A stretch of DNA of 64,000 nt from Parahoeflea alexandrii (GTDB taxonomy: Bacteria; Pseudomonadota; Alphaproteobacteria; Rhizobiales; Rhizobiaceae): NCBI RefSeq assembly GCF_024105735.1, contig NZ_JAAAML010000004.1, positions 434,001 through 498,000 on the forward strand, read 5' to 3'. A program made the position numbers and the translations under genes. This document shows positions 56,403 to 64,000 of this stretch, in pieces (the stretch's first letter is position 1; each line of letters starts with the position of its first letter). The notes below the pieces were generated by a model that was not told where the DNA came from, did no database searches, and saw nothing but the letters and a program-made list of their open reading frames with translations.

Positions 56403-57455
56403 TTACAAGTAATTCATCAAGCTCATTTGCTGGATTCGGGCGGTGAGCGTGTAGGACGCCTCGACCTGGGCAAGCAAAGAATTCATTCGGGTGGACGCCT
56501 CGTAGGGGTCGACACCTTCAACATCCCCCAGATGCAGGGTGAGGATGCGGATCTGCGACTCCAACGCGGTGTTGGCCTTGGTGATGCGGTTTTCCGAAAC
56601 GCCCAGCATGCTGCGCTCGTTGTCGATGCCCGTGACGGCAGCGCCGGCATATTCGATCGCAGTTTTGTTGAGCGAGGCGCGCACCTCTGCCGAAATCGGA
56701 GAGTTGATCAGTTCGACCCCGATGACCGCCGCCAGTGCGAAATTGCGCATGCCTTCAACATTGGCGTTGGTGCTTGAATCGACGATCTCGTTCTTCAGGA
56801 TCCGGCTTGAGACATTGGTGTCTGAAGCGCTCGACCAGTCGGTGGTCCAGGCTGCTCCGGTAAAGGCAGGCTCAAGCACCGTGGTGATGAAGTTGTTCAT
56901 CTGGGCAACGGTGATGTTGGCCGCGGCGGGATCATCCTGGGTAAAGCCGAAATGGCCGAGGAAGGTCGCATCGAAGGCGACCTTGGGCGGCGATCCGGGT
57001 GCAAGAAAATCCTCAAGCGGCTGGGTGTTGGTGTTGATGCCTGCGAAGAGGTACTCGCCATTGGACGAGGTGTTGGCTGCGGTGGTGAAGGCATCGAGAG
57101 CGGTCTCGACATCACGCTGAGCGATGAGCAACCGGTTTGCATCGTCCGAGCCATTGACCGAGATGAAGGCTTCGAGCATCTGCTGGGCGGCATCCGACAT
57201 GACGTCCATCGAGGCCTGCGCAGCGGAAAGCCGCTGGGTCACGAGCGCGTTGGAATCGAGGATGCCCTTGAGCCGGGATACGTCGCTGTTGAGGGTGACG
57301 CTGTTGGACGCCTTGGCGCCGAGCGCAAGGCCGATGTCCGCGTAGCGCCCGGTAACCACCTCGGTGTTCAGCTTCTGGATCTCATTCTGTCCGCGGCCGA
57401 TGGTCAGCCGCATGGCATTCTGCATTGCCAGATTTGAAACGAAACTCGTCTTCAT
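56403..57455 (-). CDS. flgL: Flagellar hook-filament junction protein FlgL
   Basis: A 350-aa secreted structural protein. The start MKTSFVSNLAMQNAMRLTIG and the C-terminal helix LLAQVEASYTLTARIQQMSL are flagellin-like terminal coiled-coil segments. No Sec signal; export is by the type III system. It lies 4 bp after flgK. Confidence 0.93.
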   Translation of the reverse strand: MKTSFVSNLAMQNAMRLTIGRGQNEIQKLNTEVVTGRYADIGLALGAKASNSVTLNSDVSRLKGILDSNALVTQRLSAAQASMDVMSDAAQQMLEAFISVNGSDDANRLLIAQRDVETALDAFTTAANTSSNGEYLFAGINTNTQPLEDFLAPGSPPKVAFDATFLGHFGFTQDDPAAANITVAQMNNFITTVLEPAFTGAAWTTDWSSASDTNVSSRILKNEIVDSSTNANVEGMRNFALAAVIGVELINSPISAEVRASLNKTAIEYAGAAVTGIDNERSMLGVSENRITKANTALESQIRILTLHLGDVEGVDPYEASTRMNSLLAQVEASYTLTARIQQMSLMNYL

Positions 57456-57459
57456 CTAC

Positions 57460-58920
57460 CTACCTCGCCGCTGCCAGAAGAGCCTGGAGCATTTCGTCGA
57501 CCGCGGTGATCAGTCGTGCCGATGCCTTGTAGGATTGCTCGAGTTCGAGCAGCAAAGACATCTCCTCGTCCAGTGAAACGCCGGTGATGTTTGACAGGGC
57601 TTCTGCCGAGCGGAACCGGGAGGCTTCACGCGATTCGGCCGAAGTCTCCGCGTCGCTGCGGTTGAGTTCGAGCCAGCCGATCGAGTCGGCGGCAAAGCCC
57701 ATGAGGCTGGTTGTCGTCGAAAGACCTGCGGCGACATCGAATGCGACCGGCTCGTCAAGCTTCTGAACGTAGGAATCGAGCAGTGCGGAATAGCCCGATG
57801 CACCCGACGGGTTGGAATTGTAGGCAGCACCGTTGATACCGCCGTCCCGGAGCAATTGCGGATTGCCGCCGAGCGACTGGATGAGCGCCGGATTGACCGT
57901 TATCGTCGAAGACATGCCCGGTATAATGGTGGCGCCTGCCGGAATGGTACCTCCCGCCCAGGTGAACAGGCCTGGCAGGTCAGGAAGCGCCGACGCGGTC
58001 TGATCGGTCTCGGCAAACGAAACCACCAGGACGCGCGCAATCTCGTCAAGATGATCCTGCATCGACGGGGCGTATTCGTCACGGATCTGCAACAGCGACT
58101 GCAGCGACCCGCGACCGGTGGTGGTGGCGCCCTGGCCGGCAGCCAGCGGGACACCATCAATATAGATCTGATTGCCGGTCAGTGCAGCCGAGTAACCCGA
58201 CGATGTATCGAATTCGACGGGCCGCGCGACCGCCTCGAACAGTGTCACCCCGTCACTAGTGTACAGTGCCATGTCGTTGCCCGACCGGGTGACCTGGGTG
58301 ACCCCGACAATCGAGGAAATCTGCTTGATCAACGATTCGCGCTCGTCGAGTTCAGCACTGACATCCTTGCCGGTCTGGGTGCCGCTGAAGACCTTGTTGT
58401 TGTTGACCTCAAAGCGAGCAAGCAACTCGTTGAGCTGCGCCACCTGACGGCCAATTTCCTTGTCGGCTTCGAATCTCACCGTCTGCACGGCCTTGGAAGC
58501 GGTCTGCAACCCGTTTGCCACGGTGACTGCGTCGGCGATCGCGGTCTGCGCCAGCGTCGCTTCACCCGGCTTGGCAGCATAGGTGGCCAAGGTGTCACGC
58601 ATGGTTGCGATCAAGGCCGAAGGCGAGGTTTCGTAGTCGTTGCCACCCAGGATGTTCTTCAGATTGCTCAGCCCATTGAGCAGGGTATCCTGTGCACTCG
58701 AGGTCGATGTGTCCGTGACGGTCCGCACAAAAAGCGCCATATCCTGGGCACGCTGGATGCTCACTGCCTGAGCACCAATCAGGGAGTTTGTCAGAACAGC
58801 ATCGCGCCGCGCATAGTTCGGATCAGTGGCGTTGGATATGTTGCGCGAAATGGTGTTGGTCTGTGTCGCGTAGTTCGACAGAGACGTTTGCGCGGTATTG
58901 AGTGCTGATGTCAGAGACAT
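57460..58920 (-). CDS. flgK: Flagellar hook-associated protein FlgK
   Basis: A 486-aa protein. The N-terminal rod/hook motif SLTSALNTAQTSLSNYATQT, followed by NTISRNISNATDPNYARRDA, is the flg_bb_rod type. The C-terminus LLLELEQSYKASARLITAVD pairs with it. It makes the first hook-filament junction ring. It follows flgE by 29 bp. Confidence 0.94.
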   Translation of the reverse strand: MSLTSALNTAQTSLSNYATQTNTISRNISNATDPNYARRDAVLTNSLIGAQAVSIQRAQDMALFVRTVTDTSTSSAQDTLLNGLSNLKNILGGNDYETSPSALIATMRDTLATYAAKPGEATLAQTAIADAVTVANGLQTASKAVQTVRFEADKEIGRQVAQLNELLARFEVNNNKVFSGTQTGKDVSAELDERESLIKQISSIVGVTQVTRSGNDMALYTSDGVTLFEAVARPVEFDTSSGYSAALTGNQIYIDGVPLAAGQGATTTGRGSLQSLLQIRDEYAPSMQDHLDEIARVLVVSFAETDQTASALPDLPGLFTWAGGTIPAGATIIPGMSSTITVNPALIQSLGGNPQLLRDGGINGAAYNSNPSGASGYSALLDSYVQKLDEPVAFDVAAGLSTTTSLMGFAADSIGWLELNRSDAETSAESREASRFRSAEALSNITGVSLDEEMSLLLELEQSYKASARLITAVDEMLQALLAAAR

Positions 58921-58949
58921 TGACGGTTCTTTCTAGTTCCCTAACGAGA

Positions 58950-60212
58950 CTATCGCTTGAGATTCACGAGGACGTCCAACAGGTCGGAGCCTGTCTGGAA
59001 AACCTTTGAGTTGGCAGTGTAGCTGCGCTGGGAGGCGATCATGTCGGTCAGCTCGCTGGCCAGATCGACGTTCGAGCCTTCCTGGGCACCGGAGATCAGG
59101 TTTCCGAAGCCGCCGGAGCCGCCGAAACCCGTCGTGATGACGCCAGAGTCGATGCCCTGAGAATAGACATTACCCGGCAGCGGGATGAGATTGTCGGGAC
59201 TGGCGACGTTGGCAAGGGCGATCTGGTAGAGCGGCTTCAGGTCACCGTTTTCATATTTCGCATAAACGGTTCCGTCGGCGGAAATCTCGACATCGGTCAC
59301 AGCAGAGGGCGCATTGCCATTGACGTCGGCATCATCGACCGTGAACGGGTAGTTGAGCTGTGTCATCTTGGCGAGATCGACCGTCAGAGCCGCGCCGCCG
59401 GGAACGGCCAGCGTGATATCGGTCGCACTGGCCGCTGCCAGGGCGCCGTTGAGCGCAGGGTCAAAGGTCAGGGTCTGGGTGGCGAGAGGGCCCGCACCGT
59501 AAGGGAAGCCGGTGGTCGGCGTGGCCGTCGAGCGGTCAAACACCGCAACTTCCCAAGTGTCGTTGGCGGTCTTGGTGTAATAGAAGTCGAGAAGAACTTC
59601 CTTGCCGACCGTGTCATAGACCACGAGCGAGCTCTTGTGGGAGTATTCGGCAGTCGCGGCATTGGCGGACGGCAGGTTTGCGGCCGCGACAACAGCCGCA
59701 CTGTCATCAAGGTTTGCGTAGAACAGGCCGGTGGTGGATGGCGTCGCGGTCAGGCCCGCGGATTCGACATTGACCGGAACCAGGCCGTCAAATCCGTTTA
59801 CGACCGGCGCAGGCGTGCCGCCGGTGTAGTCATATCCCATCAGGGTGAAGCCGGCGGCGTTGACGAGATTGCCGTCACCGTCCTTCACGAAGGAGCCGGC
59901 CCGCGTCAGGAAGGGGCTGCCCTTGCTGTCGTTGACAATGAAGAAGCCGTCACCATCAATCGCGAGGTCGGTGTTGGACGTCGTGAACTCCAGCGGACCG
60001 GCATCGGTAATGGCATAGCGGACGCTCGTCTGAACCGCACCGGAATTGTAGGAACCGGCGCTGCTGGGCAGGATAAGCGATGAAAAGGCGGTGGTGGCAC
60101 GCTTGTAGCCAGGCGTGCTGGAGTTCGCAATGTTGTCGGCCACAGTGCTCAAGCGGTTGGCTTGCGCGTTCATCCCGGACGCACCGGTTTGCATCATTCC
60201 GTAAAGGCTCAT
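58950..60212 (-). CDS. flgE: Flagellar hook protein FlgE
   Basis: A 420-aa axial protein. The start MSLYGMMQTGASGMNAQANR and NIANSSTPGYKRATTAFSSL are the hook/rod N-terminal signature. ASQRSYTANSKVFQTGSDLL and DVLVNLKR form the C-terminal one. Between them lie beta-rich D1-D2 parts. It begins the flgE-flgK-flgL-flaF-flbT-flgD-fliQ run and sits 116 bp after ftcR. Confidence 0.95.
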   Translation of the reverse strand: MSLYGMMQTGASGMNAQANRLSTVADNIANSSTPGYKRATTAFSSLILPSSAGSYNSGAVQTSVRYAITDAGPLEFTTSNTDLAIDGDGFFIVNDSKGSPFLTRAGSFVKDGDGNLVNAAGFTLMGYDYTGGTPAPVVNGFDGLVPVNVESAGLTATPSTTGLFYANLDDSAAVVAAANLPSANAATAEYSHKSSLVVYDTVGKEVLLDFYYTKTANDTWEVAVFDRSTATPTTGFPYGAGPLATQTLTFDPALNGALAAASATDITLAVPGGAALTVDLAKMTQLNYPFTVDDADVNGNAPSAVTDVEISADGTVYAKYENGDLKPLYQIALANVASPDNLIPLPGNVYSQGIDSGVITTGFGGSGGFGNLISGAQEGSNVDLASELTDMIASQRSYTANSKVFQTGSDLLDVLVNLKR

Positions 60213-60328
60213 CGCGTAATCCCTCGTTTACTACTGAAATCCAGATTAGCTTGCGGGCCTTGCGTGAACCTGATTGCCGGTGATGCACCTGGCTTCGACC
60301 AACCGGATTTTCCGGATGGCCGGGTCAC

Positions 60329-61000
60329 TTACTTCCAGTCGATCAGATAGCCGAGGAAGCGCTTGGAATCGATCGGATCGAAGCCCAGGCGCTTGCGCAG
60401 TTTCTTGCGCAGCTTGGAGATGTGGCTTTCAACCACGTTCTCTTCGACGTCCTCGTCGAAGATGCCGTAGATCGCATTGAAGATCTGCTGCTTGGTGACG
60501 CGGCGGCCGCGGTTGGCGACAAGATATTCGAGGATGCGGCGCTCGCGCCTTGGAAGCGCAAATGTACGATCTTCGATTTCGGGATCGCGTCCGTCGGAAA
60601 ACACCCGGATCGGTCCAATCTCGATATGCGTCGACAGGGCCTTGAGCCGGCGGCGTATCGCTGCCGCACGGGCAAGGATTTCGCGCGGATGAACCGGCTT
60701 GCGCACAACATCGTCAACGCCGCTATCATAGAATGCCAGGGTGGATTCCAGAGACGGGGTATCGCTTACGGCAATAACAGGAGCCTGCGAACGGTCGCGG
60801 ATTGCCCGGGGCAGATCCATCATCAGCTTGCCCTGCCCGATCAGGAAGGCTTCGACAGCCTCCAGATCGGAATCCGCGGCAGTGCCGACCCACTCGCCGA
60901 ACTCTGTTGAATCAAAGCTCGCCGATGGTACTCCTTCCCGCCCGAAAAGAGATGTGTATCCGTCTTTTACCAATTGCCGATCATCAACCACTACGATCAT
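60329..61000 (-). CDS. ftcR: Flagellar transcriptional regulator FtcR (atypical response regulator)
   Basis: A 223-aa OmpR-type regulator. The receiver-like part keeps the acidic pocket (VVVDDRQLV, residues 3-11) and the lysine (RKPVHPRE), but the normal phospho-acceptor aspartate at ~53 is not seen ([14 protein letters not shown] region). The winged helix ([25 protein letters not shown]) is intact. FtcR is the flagellar master regulator of Brucella and relatives. It probably activates flgE and other genes without phosphorylation. Confidence 0.94.
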   Translation of the reverse strand: MIVVVDDRQLVKDGYTSLFGREGVPSASFDSTEFGEWVGTAADSDLEAVEAFLIGQGKLMMDLPRAIRDRSQAPVIAVSDTPSLESTLAFYDSGVDDVVRKPVHPREILARAAAIRRRLKALSTHIEIGPIRVFSDGRDPEIEDRTFALPRRERRILEYLVANRGRRVTKQQIFNAIYGIFDEDVEENVVESHISKLRKKLRKRLGFDPIDSKRFLGYLIDWK

Positions 61001-61281
61001 TCGTTCGCCTCCGAATCAGTGTGGTGCCTCGTTACCAAAGAAGTACGAATCCGCTGAATCTTGGTAAACTATCAATTCGATATGGTGACAATTAATAATT
61101 GATTAACCATGATTGCCGCTGATTTGCCTAGATATGGTATGCCTCACAAAGGACACACACAAAATTGTCTGGAAAAGTTAACAAATGGTTAATTTTTTTC
61201 TTGCACCGTTTAGAAATGCCTAATTCTTAACAAATTGTGTCAAATCCGGCAGAAATTTGGCAAACACTCGTACAGGTTGTA
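61001..61281. promoter_or_regulatory. AT-rich ftcR upstream region
   Basis: A 281-bp gap, strongly AT-rich at 61065-61260 compared with the GC-rich surroundings. It contains TTAACAAATGGTTAA (61177-61191), an inverted repeat, then a T-run. It must hold the ftcR promoter and is a likely target for upper-level flagellar regulators (VisNR/Rem type) or nucleoid proteins. Confidence 0.5.
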
Positions 61282-61860
61282 TCAACTGCAAAATGATCTG
61301 GCCTGTTTTGTCCACGCTCCGTGGCCGGTGGCGATGAGGTTGGCGATCACCCGGCAGACATATCTCTTCTGTGCCGGATCGTTGTTCGGGCCAGCGTGAT
61401 AACGCGCCACCGCCATTGTCCAGGTTTCATGCCTGGCATGCAGCCGCGCAAGGAACCGGGCGGCATAGACAACATTGGCATGGGGGTCGAGCATGGCGCT
61501 CACGGACTTGAACTCGGCGCCATGATAGCGGTGATTGATCTGCATGCAGCCAAGATCAATCAGGGTCTTGCCCTCGGCCCGGGCCTGTTCAAACTCACGC
61601 AAGGCCTCGCTGCGACTGTTGGCGAAAACCGTGCGGCCCTCGATATTGAGCGCGTAGGGATGAAGCGATCCCTTCCTTCCGGTCTCTGTCAAGCCGACGG
61701 AATGCAGGATGCCCGGGGGCACTCCATAGGCGCGGGCTGCAGCGAGTATCTCTGCTTCGCACACACCGGTCGCGGCCTCGGCCGAGCGCGGCGTCAGACC
61801 ATCATAGATAGACGCCGTCAGTGCGACCAGTACCAGGGCCAGTATACGAACCTTGTTCAT
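61282..61860 (-). CDS. Lytic transglycosylase-like protein of the flagellar cluster
   Basis: A 192-aa exported protein. The signal peptide (VRILALVLVALTASIYDGL, cut near AEA) is followed by an SLT-type domain: HSVGLTETGRKG (likely catalytic Glu), LGCMQINHRYHG, ANVVYAARFLARLHARHETW and AVARYHAGPNN. It would open peptidoglycan for the rod, as the FlgJ-like protein here has no muramidase domain. It overlaps the 3' end of fliK by 59 bp in another frame. Confidence 0.88.
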   Translation of the reverse strand: MNKVRILALVLVALTASIYDGLTPRSAEAATGVCEAEILAAARAYGVPPGILHSVGLTETGRKGSLHPYALNIEGRTVFANSRSEALREFEQARAEGKTLIDLGCMQINHRYHGAEFKSVSAMLDPHANVVYAARFLARLHARHETWTMAVARYHAGPNNDPAQKRYVCRVIANLIATGHGAWTKQARSFCS

Positions 61861-63256
61861 GCGCTTGCCCCCCCTGATTGCCTGTACCCTGCTGTCCGGC
61901 ATTGTTGCGTCCGCTCTCCCTGCCGGATGACTGGGCATCATTGGACCCTGTCCCCTGCTGACTGGCCTGGAAGCCCTGTTGCGGAGTCTGGCTGGATGCC
62001 CGGTCCGGACCGGGCACGTGTTGGACGGAAATCTGTTCCACACCAAAGCCCTGGGCGCGCAGCGCCTTGAGCATCGACTGGTTGTCTTCCTTGATCTGAC
62101 GATAGGCTTCGGCGGTCTGAACCTTTATCTCGACCGACAGATCATCACCGGTAAGCTTGAGCACCGCGGTGACGCTGCCCAGCGACACCGGATTGAGCTG
62201 AAGCTTAAGCGTATGCAGGGTCTGCCCCGGCTGCGAGAGGCCCGTCTGCGTGAGCTGCTGCGCCGGAGCGGCCTTCTGCGCCGCGATCGCCGTACTTCCG
62301 GCTTCGGCCAGTGTGCGGGTCAGCAACTGTCCATTGGCCGACATGTTCTGGGCAGGCATGAACTTGCGGGATTCGACCACTTCGACCTTGCCGCCCTTGG
62401 CGCCCATTGCATCGTCGAGGCGACGGTCGGCGACATCACGCTGGCGTCCGCCATTGCCACTGCGGAGATCGCGCTTTCCAGCTTCCGCATCGGTGGGCTG
62501 GGCCGAGCCTTCCATGCCAAGCGCACGCATGACTTCCCGGACCGATGTCTGATCTTTCTGGCGCTCCGGCCCTGTGTCCGCCGCGGGGGCCTTCGGCCCG
62601 GCTTGCACAGCTGCCTGGGCCGCGACTGCGGCTACACCGCCGGTGGCTGCCTGTGCGGCTGCGGCCGGCGCGCTGGCACGCTGGTCGGATTGAACGGTGT
62701 TTGCCTGGAGGCTGGCTGCCTTGGCCTTGTCGGATGATTGTGCGGCAACCTCAGCCTGTGCGGCATCACCATCGGCCTTCGGTTCAGCGACATTTGCAGG
62801 CTTTGCGACCGCCGTCACCCGGGCTTGATTGGCATCGGCAGCTGCCGTCTTCCCTGCAGCAGCGGCGATAACGGCTGCCATCTCGTCATTGCCGGCCTCG
62901 GGATCGGCCGGCATTCCGTTTGCCTGTTCAGTCGGGAGTTCTTCGCCTGGCGCAGGCTGTCCCAGTGCAGCATCATCCGAGTAGGATGCACTCGACATCA
63001 GGCCCGTGAGCAGGTTCAGGATCTCGTCTGACTGCGCAGCCTGCTCGTTCGCATCGTCTGCTTCGTCGCGCACGGCCGAGGCTTCATCAGCCTTGTTGAC
63101 CCGGTCGCGATCAGCGGTGGTGCCGCGTTTTTCCTGTGAAAGGGCGGCGGAGAATGCGTCATCGCGACCGTCCCCGGCCGCTCCGTTGCCATCGCCGGCC
63201 TTGGCTGCGGGCCGAGCAGGCACCTGCCGCTGCATCACCATGTCCAATGCGCTCAC
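61802..63256 (-). CDS. fliK: Flagellar hook-length control protein FliK
   Basis: A 484-aa protein. The N-terminal ~330 residues are low-complexity, Ala/Asp/Gln-rich, as in the FliK ruler. The C-terminal Flg_hook domain reads LHTLKLQLNPVSLGSVTAVL, then LSVEIKVQTAEAYRQIKEDN and ALRAQGFGVEQISVQHV. The tail is Gly/Gln/Ser-rich. It lies 18 bp after motC. Secreted by the flagellar export system. Confidence 0.92.
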   Translation of the reverse strand: MSALDMVMQRQVPARPAAKAGDGNGAAGDGRDDAFSAALSQEKRGTTADRDRVNKADEASAVRDEADDANEQAAQSDEILNLLTGLMSSASYSDDAALGQPAPGEELPTEQANGMPADPEAGNDEMAAVIAAAAGKTAAADANQARVTAVAKPANVAEPKADGDAAQAEVAAQSSDKAKAASLQANTVQSDQRASAPAAAAQAATGGVAAVAAQAAVQAGPKAPAADTGPERQKDQTSVREVMRALGMEGSAQPTDAEAGKRDLRSGNGGRQRDVADRRLDDAMGAKGGKVEVVESRKFMPAQNMSANGQLLTRTLAEAGSTAIAAQKAAPAQQLTQTGLSQPGQTLHTLKLQLNPVSLGSVTAVLKLTGDDLSVEIKVQTAEAYRQIKEDNQSMLKALRAQGFGVEQISVQHVPGPDRASSQTPQQGFQASQQGTGSNDAQSSGRESGRNNAGQQGTGNQGGQAHEQGSYTGPGTGRTDGVYL

Positions 63257-63274
63257 GAGGCTTTCCTCTCCACT

Positions 63275-64000
63275 TCACTCAAGCAGCTTGTCTATGCGCT
63301 CGAGTGCCTGTTTGCGGTCCGACACATAACCCTTGAAGGTTTCGTCTTCCGCGGCACGCAACTCCTCATTAGGGGTCTTGGCGCGTCTGAAAATGGGACT
63401 CCCGGCTTTCTTTTCGCCATCGGCAGCAGTCTTCAAGGGATCACCGGCCTGTGTCATGTCCGGTTGCTGTATCATGGCCGGCATTGCTTGCGTGAAGCTG
63501 TCGGGCAGTGGTTTCTTCACGACTTCACTTGCGACAATCTCTGCTGCCTTGCGCAAAGCACGGTCACGGCGCGACAAACGGGCGCCCGACAGTGCATTGA
63601 TGCTTTGAAGAACACCGTCGACGCCGTCGGTCGGGATCTTGGCCATGCCGGAGTAGAGCTCGGCCATGGCCTGTGGTGCCGTGTCATTGATTCCGAGCAA
63701 CGCCTCGGCCCTGTCCGAAGCAAAGACCGCAAGATCGCGCAGACCCGAAATGGCCGCCTTGCGGGCGATACGCAGATAGATCTCGCGTTTTCTCGGCCGG
63801 TCCATGAAGGACAGGATCTCGCTCAGGCCCTCATCACCGATGGTTTCGTAATTCAGAAGCACGAGGTCGACCACGAGATCGGCATACTGACCGGCATAGG
63901 GCGAATTGATGAAACGGCGCGCATAGAGTTGCGCGTAATGCAGTGCCTCCTCCACCATGTTCTTCTGTGCCGCGATGAACAACGAGCGGCGCAACGCGGC
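63275..64000 (-). CDS. motC: Chemotaxis/motility protein MotC (5' part outside window)
   Basis: At least 241 codons are visible; the start lies beyond the right edge. Helical repeats such as YAQLYARRFINSPYAGQYAD and RLSRRDRALRKAAEIVASEV fit MotC, the periplasmic protein of rhizobial motors that binds MotB. The C-terminus has RAKTPNEELRAAEDETFKGY. It is followed by fliK in the normal rhizobial order motB-motC-fliK. Confidence 0.88.
   Translation of the reverse strand, partial: AALRRSLFIAAQKNMVEEALHYAQLYARRFINSPYAGQYADLVVDLVLLNYETIGDEGLSEILSFMDRPRKREIYLRIARKAAISGLRDLAVFASDRAEALLGINDTAPQAMAELYSGMAKIPTDGVDGVLQSINALSGARLSRRDRALRKAAEIVASEVVKKPLPDSFTQAMPAMIQQPDMTQAGDPLKTAADGEKKAGSPIFRRAKTPNEELRAAEDETFKGYVSDRKQALERIDKLLE

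Overview
ORGANISM. The window looks like a chromosome segment of an alphaproteobacterium of the order Hyphomicrobiales (Rhizobiales), probably Rhizobiaceae and Hoeflea- or Rhizobium-like. The genus is inferred, not proven. Supporting signs are the rhizobial flagellar set (motC, fliK, ftcR, flgE-flgK-flgL, flaF-flbT-flgD-fliQ, flhA, fliR), the aglR/aglEFGAK alpha-glucoside locus, a zwf-pgl-edd Entner-Doudoroff operon, a RIME-like palindrome and high GC content. I see no rRNA, tRNA, CRISPR array, IS element or phage gene. LAYOUT. (1) 1-4.6 kb: a putrescine ABC importer, potF-potG-(small membrane protein)-potH-potI, on the minus strand. (2) 4.9-8.4 kb: an XRE/ScfR regulator divergent from isocitrate lyase aceA, followed by a strong hairpin, a 78-aa protein and a RIME-like repeat. 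(3) 8.4-14 kb: a Bcr/CflA drug exporter, a GFA zinc protein, a ~1 kb gap with palindromic repeats, and a large chemoreceptor. (4) 14.3-19.3 kb: a glutamine-synthetase-like and FAD-oxidase pair matching gamma-glutamylputrescine catabolism, which probably uses what the pot system imports, then an overlapping DUF393-DUF4166 pair. (5) 19.4-23.5 kb: zwf-pgl-edd behind a 16-bp perfect palindrome, then a PilZ-like gene. (6) 24.2-28.1 kb: the most unusual region. Seven near-identical genes for 75-79-aa Sec-exported, cysteine-free proteins lie in tandem. They form two blocks, each with its own related ~480-bp leader, one A-type gene and then two or three B-type genes, with a hairpin after each gene. 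I recognise no family for them. (7) 28.2-36.3 kb: aglEFGAK and the LacI-type regulator aglR with palindromic operator candidates. (8) 36.3-39.7 kb: a MaoC-MATE pair divergent from an HxlR regulator, a decayed copy of the aglR 3' end, and a hemerythrin-like protein. (9) 39.8-40.7 kb: folD. (10) 40.8-49.6 kb: surface-polysaccharide genes, namely a polysaccharide copolymerase with very long low-complexity tails, a flippase, a DUF6492 protein, a WecG/TagA-type transferase, and GT4- and GT2-type transferases. (11) 49.7-64 kb: minus-strand flagellar genes from motC down to an anchored FliL-like protein. TOGETHER. The window joins carbon and nitrogen scavenging (polyamines, alpha-glucosides, glyoxylate shunt, Entner-Doudoroff route) with envelope and surface functions and motility. 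Start codons were chosen by ribosome-binding-site spacing and family length. All functions come from reading the sequence; no database search was run.
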